Of a stretch of 6,043 bases of DNA, positions 1 to 5,597 are shown one piece after another. The position numbers and the translations under genes were made by a program. This DNA is from an uncultured Bacteroidales bacterium (GTDB taxonomy: Bacteria > Bacteroidota > Bacteroidia > Bacteroidales > UBA932). Below the pieces are notes generated by a model that was not told where the DNA came from, did not search any database, and worked only from the letters and a program-made list of their open reading frames with translations. The stretch is from positions 1 through 6,043 of the forward strand of contig CAMOIZ010000064.1 in assembly GCA_946616385.1 (NCBI GenBank), read 5' to 3'. Numbering within the stretch: position 1 is the stretch's first letter; every line of letters begins with the position of its first letter.

Positions 1-453
1 GAATACCGTCTCAACAAGGACATCCGCGATTACTTCGTGGAGAAGACCAAGTTCGACCTCCCCGAGGCCTTCATGAAGAGGTGGCTCTTCGAGGCCAACG
101 GCGGCAAGGTGAGCAAGGAAGACATAGAGAAAGACTTTGAAGGCTTCCTCGCCGACTTCCGCTGGCAGCTCATCCGCAGTGCTTTCATGCGCAAATTCGA
201 CTTCAAGGTGGAGCAGAAGGATGTGCAGGATGCAGCCCGCGGCTTCGTGCAGTATCAGTATGCCATGTACGGTCTTCCCAACGTTCCCGAAGATATGCTC
301 AAGGAGGCAGTGCAGAACATGATGCAGGACCGCAAGCAGATCGACCGCCTCGTGGAGCAGGTGGAAGATACCAAGGTGCTTGGCAAACTCAAGGAAGAAA
401 TCACGATCAAAGCCAAGAAGATCACTTCCGAGAAATTCCGCGAACTCAAGTAA
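1..453 (+). CDS. tig: Trigger factor, C-terminal part (5' end outside window)
   Basis: Ribosome-associated chaperone that binds nascent chains. Only the last 150 residues are visible. The reading frame is open from base 1 (E-Y-R-L-N-K-D-I-R-D-Y-F...) and ends at TAA 451-453, so the GTG at 37 is an internal valine rather than a start. The visible part is the helical C-terminal chaperone domain: a charged helical segment with the family-like DLPEAFMKRWL stretch, then long amphipathic helices and a Lys/Glu-rich tail ending in KFRELK. The ribosome-binding domain and PPIase domain would lie upstream, off the window. The clpP start follows after a single base, so this is the first visible member of a tig-clpP-clpX operon, a common arrangement linking folding and degradation of new proteins. 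Identification rests on C-terminal sequence character plus this gene order; I am confident of it. Confidence 0.93.
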   Translation, partial: EYRLNKDIRDYFVEKTKFDLPEAFMKRWLFEANGGKVSKEDIEKDFEGFLADFRWQLIRSAFMRKFDFKVEQKDVQDAARGFVQYQYAMYGLPNVPEDMLKEAVQNMMQDRKQIDRLVEQVEDTKVLGKLKEEITIKAKKITSEKFRELK

Positions 454-454
454 T

Positions 455-1126
455 ATGTCTGATTTCGAGAAATATGCGAGGTCCGAATTCGGTGTGGGGT
501 CCATGACCCTGCACCGTTATTCTACGGCGACGGATTCCTACATCAATCCCACCATTATCGAGGAGCGCAAGCTGAATGTCGCGTCCATGGACGTGTTCAG
601 CCGCCTGATGATGGACCGCATCATCTTCCTGGGCGTGCCCATCGACGACGACGTGGCCAACATAGTTCAGGCGCAGCTGCTTTTCCTGGCTTCGTCCACC
701 GACAGCAATTCCGACATCACCCTCTATCTCAACACCCCGGGCGGAAGCGTGTCCGCAGGGCTCGGCATCTATGATACCATGCAGATAGTGGAGCCGGACA
801 TCGCTACCGTGTGCACGGGAATGGCCGCTTCCATGGGCAGCGTCCTGCTCTGCGCAGGCACCAAGGGCAAGCGCTCCGCCTTGCCTCACAGCCGCGTGCT
901 TATCCATCAGCCCCTTGGTGGAGCTCAGGGCCAGGCATCCGACATTCTCATCGCCGCAAAGGAGATAGAGAAGATGCGCGACGAACTCTGCCGCATCATC
1001 GCGGAACACAGCGGCCAGCCTTTCAAGAAGGTGTTCGCCGATGCCGACCGTGATTACTGGATGAATGCGGAGGAAGCCCTTGCGTACGGAATGGTCGACA
1101 AGATTCTCAGCAAAAAGAAGAAGTGA
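455..1126 (+). CDS. clpP: ATP-dependent Clp protease proteolytic subunit ClpP
   Basis: Serine peptidase that forms the double-heptamer degradation chamber fed by ClpX in the cytoplasm. The protein is 223 aa. The catalytic triad is visible: Ser126 in TGMAASMGS, His151 in RVLIHQPLGG, and Asp200 in DADRDYWMN. The oxyanion-region motif NTPGGSVSAG lies at 93-102. The N-terminus (MSDFEKYARSEFGVGSM...) is an extension of about 30 residues before the conserved NPTIIEERKLNV block, as in Bacteroides ClpP. This supports the ATG at 455, one base after the tig stop (TAATATG), even though the frame stays open further upstream inside tig. The C-terminus is Lys-rich (SKKKK). The TGA stop (1124-1126) overlaps the clpX ATG, suggesting translational coupling. 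No strong Shine-Dalgarno sequence precedes the start. Confidence 0.97.
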   Translation: MSDFEKYARSEFGVGSMTLHRYSTATDSYINPTIIEERKLNVASMDVFSRLMMDRIIFLGVPIDDDVANIVQAQLLFLASSTDSNSDITLYLNTPGGSVSAGLGIYDTMQIVEPDIATVCTGMAASMGSVLLCAGTKGKRSALPHSRVLIHQPLGGAQGQASDILIAAKEIEKMRDELCRIIAEHSGQPFKKVFADADRDYWMNAEEALAYGMVDKILSKKKK

Positions 1127-2184
1127 TGGCGGAACAGCAGAAAGTGCAGATACCCAAACCGAAGGAGATCAAGGCCTTCCTCGACCAGTATGTGATAGGT
1201 CAGGACAGGGCCAAGAAACTGCTCTCGGTGGCGGTATACAATCATTACAAGAGGATACTGCATAACCTGGTAGATCCCAAGAACGACGGCGTAGAACTGG
1301 AGAAATCCAACATTCTTCTCGTAGGGCCTACGGGCACTGGCAAAACCCTTCTGGCGCGCACCATAGCCAAGATGCTGATGGTGCCCTTCGCCATAGTGGA
1401 TGCTACGGTGCTCACCGAGGCCGGTTATGTGGGAGAAGATGTGGAAAGCCTTCTGGTGCGTCTGCTCCAGGATGCCGACTACGATCAGGCGCAGGCGGAG
1501 ATGGGTATCGTCTTCATCGACGAGATCGACAAGATCGCACGCAAGAGCGACAACCCTTCCATCACCCGCGACGTTTCCGGCGAAGGTGTGCAGCAGGGCC
1601 TGCTGAAACTTCTGGAAGGGAGCGTGGTGAACGTCCCCCCGGCAGGCGGGCGCAAGCATCCCGAGCAGGAGTTCATCCATTTCAATACGGAGAACGTGCT
1701 CTTTATCTGCGGCGGTGCCTTCGAGGGTATCGACCGTGTGATAGCCCAGCGCCTGAACACCCGCGTGATCGGTTTCGGTTCCGAAGAGAAGCAGGCGGTC
1801 GACAAGGACAATCTCCTCCGCTACGTGGAGGCTCAGGATCTGCGGAAGTACGGGCTCATCCCCGAAATCATAGGGCGCCTGCCCGTGATCATGAGTCTCG
1901 ACAATCTCGACCGGGATGCTCTCAAGCGCATACTCACCGAGCCCCGCAACGCCATCCTGAGGCAGTACGAGAAGATGTTCGAGATAGACGGCATCAAGCT
2001 GGAAATAGATCCCGAAGTGCTCGACCTGATAGTCGATACCGCCATAAAAGAGAAACTTGGAGCGCGAGGCCTCCGTTCAATCTGCGAACGCATAATGAAC
2101 GACGCCATGTACGAAGCCCCCTCCTCGCGGCGGAAGACGTTCAAGTTGACTGCTGAATATGCAAAAGAAAAACTCGGAGCCTGA
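1126..2184 (+). CDS. clpX: ClpX AAA+ unfoldase lacking the N-terminal zinc-binding domain
   Basis: ATP-driven unfoldase that delivers substrates to ClpP. The protein is 352 aa, whereas ClpX is usually about 410-430 aa. The AAA+ core is complete: Walker A GPTGTGKT (67-74), pore-1 loop GYVG (100-103), Walker B IVFIDEID (128-135), RKH pore loop (176-178), the ClpP-docking IGFG loop (215-218), arginine finger in IGRLPV (R251), and sensor-2 GARGLR (312-317). The protein starts almost directly at the linker/core junction (KPKEIKAFLDQYVIGQ). The usual four-cysteine zinc domain of about 60 residues is absent, and the only cysteines are C195 and C320. The ATG at 1126 overlaps the clpP stop. An in-frame TGA at 1051-1053, with only GTG 1123 as an earlier start, rules out a longer N-terminus. 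The C-terminus also looks slightly short. The stop codon lies in the loop of the downstream terminator hairpin. Confidence 0.96.
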   Translation: MAEQQKVQIPKPKEIKAFLDQYVIGQDRAKKLLSVAVYNHYKRILHNLVDPKNDGVELEKSNILLVGPTGTGKTLLARTIAKMLMVPFAIVDATVLTEAGYVGEDVESLLVRLLQDADYDQAQAEMGIVFIDEIDKIARKSDNPSITRDVSGEGVQQGLLKLLEGSVVNVPPAGGRKHPEQEFIHFNTENVLFICGGAFEGIDRVIAQRLNTRVIGFGSEEKQAVDKDNLLRYVEAQDLRKYGLIPEIIGRLPVIMSLDNLDRDALKRILTEPRNAILRQYEKMFEIDGIKLEIDPEVLDLIVDTAIKEKLGARGLRSICERIMNDAMYEAPSSRRKTFKLTAEYAKEKLGA

Positions 2185-2198
2185 GCCCCGAGTTTTTT
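2168..2198. terminator. Bidirectional intrinsic terminator between clpX and the threonine dehydrogenase gene
   Basis: The ten-base arms 2168-2177 (AAAAACTCGG) and 2188-2197 (CCGAGTTTTT) pair perfectly. Inside them lies an A/C mismatch, then two G-C pairs (2179-2180 with 2185-2186) closing a CTGA tetraloop. A run of six T (2193-2198) follows on the + strand, and the A-run at 2168-2172 supplies five T on the - strand, so it could end both convergent transcripts. It overlaps the last clpX codons: the TGA stop is in the loop, and the dehydrogenase stop codon begins in the T-run. Function is inferred from shape. Confidence 0.8.
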
Positions 2199-3153
2199 AT
2201 TTGTTCAGTTTGATTCTGAGATGTTCGATCATGTCCTTCGACATTGAGTCGAGGTCGTAGTGAGGCGTCCAGCCCCATTCGGCGCGGGCGCAGGAATCGT
2301 CCATGTTGTCCGGCCAGGAATCCGCGATGGCCTGGCGCACGGGATCGACCTCGTAGCGCATGCGGGCGTCGGGGATGATCTTCTTGATGGCGGCGAAAAC
2401 GTCTTCCGGCGCGAAACTCATGGACGCGATGTTGAACGAGTTGCGGTGGATGAGTTTTGTGGGATCCGCCTCCATGATGTCTACTGCGGCCTTGAGGGCG
2501 TCCGGCATATACATCATGTCCATCAGTGTGCCCTGTGCGATGGGGCAGACGAATTCTTCTCCCTTGACGGCGGCATAGTAGATTTCTACGGCGTAGTCGG
2601 TGGTGCCGCCTCCGGGCAGGGTGGTGTAGGATATGAGCCCGGGGAAGCGAACCGAACGGGTATCCACGCCATATTTATGGAAGTAGTAGTCGCTGAGAAG
2701 CTCGGTCGCGACCTTCGTCACGCCATACATCGATGTAGGACGCTGGATGGTATCCTGGGGAGTATCCTTGTGAGGGGTGCTCGGGCCGAAGGAACCGATG
2801 GAACTCGGGGTGAACACGGCGCATCCGTGCTCGCGGGCGACTTCCAGGATGTTGATGAGCCCGTTCATCTGTATGTCCCATGCCTTGAGGGGGAACTTCT
2901 CCGCGGTGGCGGAGAGAAGGGCTGCAAGATTGTATATGGTGTCGATGTCGTATCTTGCGACAGCATCGGCGATCTGGGTCCCGTCCACGACGTTCACCAC
3001 GGCCGATGGGCCGCTCTCCAGAAGCTCACCCTTGGGCTCGAAACCCGGGATATAGCCTGCTACGATGTTTCCTTCAGGATGCAAGTGCCTGAGTTTCATG
3101 GTCAACTCAGAACCAATCTGACCGGTAGAACCGATTACAAGAACATTTTTCAT
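2197..3153 (-). CDS. tdh: L-threonine 3-dehydrogenase, epimerase-like SDR type
   Basis: NAD+-dependent oxidation of L-threonine to 2-amino-3-ketobutyrate in the cytoplasm. The protein is 318 aa and belongs to the extended short-chain dehydrogenase fold, not the zinc-dependent MDR-type Tdh of E. coli. The N-terminal Rossmann motif is GSTGQIG (8-14). The active-site serine region is PSSIGS (116-121), and the YxxxK pair is Tyr143/Lys147 in MYGVTK. The segment PGLISYTTLPGGGTTDYAVE (171-190) is characteristic of the UDP-galactose-epimerase-like threonine dehydrogenases described from Flavobacterium and animals, which separates it from sugar epimerases. The start is the ATG at 3151-3153, immediately before the nucleotide-binding strand. 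The gene is divergent from kbl, whose product uses this enzyme's unstable product; that context strongly supports the substrate. It would otherwise be annotated as a generic NAD-dependent epimerase. Confidence 0.92.
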   Translation of the reverse strand: MKNVLVIGSTGQIGSELTMKLRHLHPEGNIVAGYIPGFEPKGELLESGPSAVVNVVDGTQIADAVARYDIDTIYNLAALLSATAEKFPLKAWDIQMNGLINILEVAREHGCAVFTPSSIGSFGPSTPHKDTPQDTIQRPTSMYGVTKVATELLSDYYFHKYGVDTRSVRFPGLISYTTLPGGGTTDYAVEIYYAAVKGEEFVCPIAQGTLMDMMYMPDALKAAVDIMEADPTKLIHRNSFNIASMSFAPEDVFAAIKKIIPDARMRYEVDPVRQAIADSWPDNMDDSCARAEWGWTPHYDLDSMSKDMIEHLRIKLNK

Positions 3154-3175
3154 TAAAGTGTCACTAATTCCGGTA

Positions 3176-3183
3176 CAAATTTA
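3176..3183 (-). promoter_or_regulatory. Putative Bacteroidota-type -7 box for the threonine dehydrogenase gene
   Basis: Read on the - strand this is TAAATTTG, an exact match to the Bacteroidota -7 consensus TAnnTTTG. It ends 22 bases before the ATG, implying a leader of roughly 15-20 bases. I see no convincing -33 TTTG partner upstream, so this is a motif match supported by position only. Confidence 0.5.
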
Positions 3184-3184
3184 C

Positions 3185-3192
3185 TATTTTTG
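3185..3192 (+). promoter_or_regulatory. Putative Bacteroidota-type -7 box for kbl
   Basis: TATTTTTG matches TAnnTTTG exactly. It ends 33 bases before the kbl ATG, implying a leader of roughly 27-30 bases that is AT-rich and has no Shine-Dalgarno sequence. It lies one base from the opposing -7 box, so the two promoters would be back to back. No clear -33 element is visible. Confidence 0.5.
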
Positions 3193-3225
3193 TTGTAAAG
3201 TTGAACTGAAACTATAATCAATATT

Positions 3226-4416
3226 ATGTACGGAAAATTTCAAAAGTATCTTCAGGATGAGCTGAAGGCCATCGAAGAAGCCGGTCTTTACAAACACGAA
3301 CGCAATATCTGCTCCCCCCAGGGGGCTGAAATCACTCTGGAAGACGGTAGCAAGGCGCTGAATTTCTGCGCCAACAACTACCTTGGCCTTTCGGACAATC
3401 CCCGCCTGATAGCAGCCGCCAAAAAGGCTATGGATGAGCGCGGCTACGGAATGTCTTCCGTTCGTTTCATCTGCGGAGCTCAGGATATCCACCGTCAGCT
3501 GGAAAAGGCCATCGCAAAGTATTTCCACACCGATGACACCATTCTCTACGCCGCATGCTTTGATGCCAACGGTGGAGTGTTCGAGCCTCTTCTCACGGCC
3601 GAGGATGCAATCATTTCAGATGCACTCAACCATGCCTCCATCATTGACGGCGTGCGTCTCTGCAAGGCGGTCCGCTATCGTTATGCAAATGCTGACATGG
3701 CCGACCTGGAGCGCTGCCTGCAGGAAGCCCAGGCCCAGAGATTCCGCATCATTGTCACCGACGGCGTTTTCAGCATGGACGGCAACGTCGCTCCCATGGA
3801 CAAGATCTGCGAACTTGCTGAGAAGTATGACGCCCTCGTGATGGTGGACGAAAGCCATTCCGCAGGCGTGGTCGGCCCCACCGGACACGGTGTCGCCGAA
3901 GAGTTCGGGCTTTACGGCCGCATCGACATCCACACCGGCACCCTCGGCAAGAGTTTCGGCGGTGCTGTCGGCGGATTCACCACCGGACGCCAGGAGATCA
4001 TTGATATGCTGCGTCAGCGCAGCCGCCCGTATCTCTTCTCCAACTCGCTCCCTCCCATGATCTGCGGCGCCGGCATCGAACTCTTCAAGATGCTGGAAGA
4101 AAGCAACGAACTTCACGACAAGCAGCAGGAAAACGTGAAGTATTTCCGCGAGAAGATGCTCGCCGCCGGCTTCGACTGCAAGCCTACCCAGAGCGCGATC
4201 CTTGCCGTAATGCTCTACGACGCCCCTCTCAGCCAGAAGTTCGCCGCCCGCATGGCCGAAGAAGGAATCTTCGTCACCGGATTCTACTATCCCGTCGTGC
4301 CGAAGGGCCAGGCCCGCATCCGCGTGCAGATTTCCGCCGCCCACGAGAAGGAACACCTCGACAAGGCGATCGCCGCCTTCATCAAGGTCGGTAAGGAACT
4401 TGGGGTGCTTAAGTAA
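3226..4416 (+). CDS. kbl: Glycine C-acetyltransferase (2-amino-3-ketobutyrate CoA ligase)
   Basis: PLP-dependent cleavage of 2-amino-3-ketobutyrate with CoA to glycine and acetyl-CoA, the second step of threonine catabolism. The protein is 396 aa, matching the usual ~398 aa of Kbl. It belongs to the alpha-oxoamine synthase family (with KAS/BioF/HemA-type enzymes). The PLP-binding lysine is Lys242 in HTGTLGKSFGGAVGG. The cofactor-ring Asp208 is in MVDESHSAG (206-214), and the stacking His136 is in LNHASIIDG. The conserved NFCANNYLGLS (47-57) and SVRFICGAQDIHRQLE (78-93) segments are present. The start ATG follows an AT-rich leader. It is transcribed away from the threonine dehydrogenase gene, and that pairing favours Kbl over BioF or serine palmitoyltransferase-type relatives. 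It ends at TAA 4414-4416, just before a palindromic terminator. Confidence 0.96.
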   Translation: MYGKFQKYLQDELKAIEEAGLYKHERNICSPQGAEITLEDGSKALNFCANNYLGLSDNPRLIAAAKKAMDERGYGMSSVRFICGAQDIHRQLEKAIAKYFHTDDTILYAACFDANGGVFEPLLTAEDAIISDALNHASIIDGVRLCKAVRYRYANADMADLERCLQEAQAQRFRIIVTDGVFSMDGNVAPMDKICELAEKYDALVMVDESHSAGVVGPTGHGVAEEFGLYGRIDIHTGTLGKSFGGAVGGFTTGRQEIIDMLRQRSRPYLFSNSLPPMICGAGIELFKMLEESNELHDKQQENVKYFREKMLAAGFDCKPTQSAILAVMLYDAPLSQKFAARMAEEGIFVTGFYYPVVPKGQARIRVQISAAHEKEHLDKAIAAFIKVGKELGVLK

Positions 4417-4454
4417 AAAAGAATGGGCTCGGAAATTTCCGAGCCCTTCTCTTT
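4415..4454. terminator. Bidirectional intrinsic terminator between kbl and the decarboxylase beta-subunit gene
   Basis: A perfect 22-base palindrome occupies 4425-4446, with arms GGGCTCGGAAA and TTTCCGAGCCC. On the + strand it is followed by a T-rich but interrupted tract (TTCTCTTT, 4447-4454). On the - strand it is followed, after four bases, by six T (the A-run at 4415-4420). It fills most of the 36-base gap between two convergent stop codons and fits termination in both directions, with the better U-tract for the - strand transcript. Confidence 0.85.
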
Positions 4455-5595
4455 ATCCGAGGAATCCGAGCAGGATACCTGCTGCTACCGCCGAACCGAT
4501 CACGCCGGCCACGTTCGGGGCCATGGCATGCATCAGCAGGTGGTTGGAAGGATCGGCCTCCAGGCCAACGGTCTCGGAAACACGTGCACTGTCCGGCACT
4601 GCGGATACGCCGGCGTTACCGATCAGAGGATTGATCTTGTGGCCTTCCTTGCAGAAGAGATTCATGATCTTCACGAAGCATACGCCGCAGAAGGTGGCGA
4701 TCACGAAGGACAGCAGGCCGAGCCCGAAAATCTTCACGGAACGAGTGTTCAGGAACACGTCAGCCTGGGTGGAAGCACCTACGGTAAGGCCGATGAGCGT
4801 GGTGACCACGTCGATCAGCGGACCGCGGGCGGTTTCGGCCAGACGCCTGGTGACGCCGGACTCCTTGAGCAGGTTGCCGAAGAAGAGCATGCCCAGCAGA
4901 GGCAGGCCGGAAGGAACTATGAAAGCGGTGCAGATGAAACCCACGATAGGGAAGATGATCTTCTCTTTCTGGCTGACCACGCGGGGCTTGGCCATTCGGA
5001 TAAGCCTCTCTTTCTTGGTGGTAAGAAGCAGCATGATAGGCTTCTGGATCACCGGCACGAGTGCCATGTATGAATAGGCGGAAACCGCAATGGCTCCCAT
5101 GAGTTCGGGGGCGAGCTTGCCGCTGAGGAAGATGGCCGTAGGGCCGTCAGCTCCGCCGATGATGCCGATTGCACCGGCCTCGTTGGGGGTGAATCCGAGC
5201 AGCAGGGCAAGCAGATAAGCTCCGAAGATACCCATCTGCGCCGCAGCGCCTATCAGCACCAGACGCGGCTGGGAAATCAACGCGCTGAAGTCGGTCATGG
5301 CTCCGATTCCAAGGAAAATCAGCGGGGGATACCATCCCATGCGCACGCCCTGATAGAGGATGTTCAGCACGGAATTCTCCTCATAGATGCTGACCTGCAG
5401 CCCGGCGAGCACGGGGATGTTGCCTATGATCATACCGAATCCGATGGGCACAAGCAGCAGGGGCTCCCAGTGCTTTTTTATGCCCAGGAAGATGAACACC
5501 AGACCGATGCAGATCATCGCCAGATGCTGCCATGTGCAATTGGCAAAACCCGTGAAACTCCAGAATTGCTGGAGACTCTGTATTATGGTATCCAT
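4453..5595 (-). CDS. oadB: Na+-translocating decarboxylase beta subunit (OadB/MmdB family)
   Basis: Integral membrane subunit that decarboxylates the carboxybiotin carried by the partner protein and couples this to Na+ export. The protein is 380 aa with many hydrophobic segments (about 24-40, 44-64, 88-104, 111-134, 165-192, 213-245, 287-311 and 360-379). The signature GGADGPTAIF (147-156) carries Asp150, equivalent to the essential ion-binding Asp of the Klebsiella beta subunit. The conserved C-terminal GNAGVSAVPDSARVSE (326-341) is also present. It is somewhat shorter than the 433-aa Klebsiella protein. The start ATG at 5593-5595 lies two bases after the biotin carrier stop (TGAGGATG), so the two are co-transcribed and probably coupled. 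Whether the complex acts on methylmalonyl-CoA, oxaloacetate or glutaconyl-CoA cannot be told from the beta subunit; methylmalonyl-CoA in propionate formation is the likeliest in Bacteroidota (inference). Confidence 0.94.
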   Translation of the reverse strand: MDTIIQSLQQFWSFTGFANCTWQHLAMICIGLVFIFLGIKKHWEPLLLVPIGFGMIIGNIPVLAGLQVSIYEENSVLNILYQGVRMGWYPPLIFLGIGAMTDFSALISQPRLVLIGAAAQMGIFGAYLLALLLGFTPNEAGAIGIIGGADGPTAIFLSGKLAPELMGAIAVSAYSYMALVPVIQKPIMLLLTTKKERLIRMAKPRVVSQKEKIIFPIVGFICTAFIVPSGLPLLGMLFFGNLLKESGVTRRLAETARGPLIDVVTTLIGLTVGASTQADVFLNTRSVKIFGLGLLSFVIATFCGVCFVKIMNLFCKEGHKINPLIGNAGVSAVPDSARVSETVGLEADPSNHLLMHAMAPNVAGVIGSAVAAGILLGFLG

Positions 5596-5597
5596 CC

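Noticed and set aside
380..454. Longer clpP start inside tig
   Set aside because: The extra 25 residues would overlap the tig tail and are basic low-complexity sequence; the ATG at 455 gives the N-terminus expected from Bacteroides ClpP.
446..1009. - strand open frame of 187 codons opposite clpP
   Set aside because: Histidine- and glycine-rich nonsense composition typical of an antisense shadow; clpP has full catalytic motifs on the + strand.
2260..3156. Long + strand open frame (298 codons) opposite the threonine dehydrogenase gene
   Set aside because: It covers the whole reverse strand of a clearly conserved SDR gene and its translation shows no recognisable domain; long antisense frames are expected in GC-rich coding DNA.
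3616..4356. - strand open frame of 246 codons opposite kbl
   Set aside because: It lies entirely within kbl in the opposite strand, has no family character and no promoter or start context; a shadow of kbl codon use.
4400..5077. Two overlapping + strand frames opposite the decarboxylase beta-subunit gene
   Set aside because: The - strand frame has family signatures and membrane segments; the + strand frames do not.
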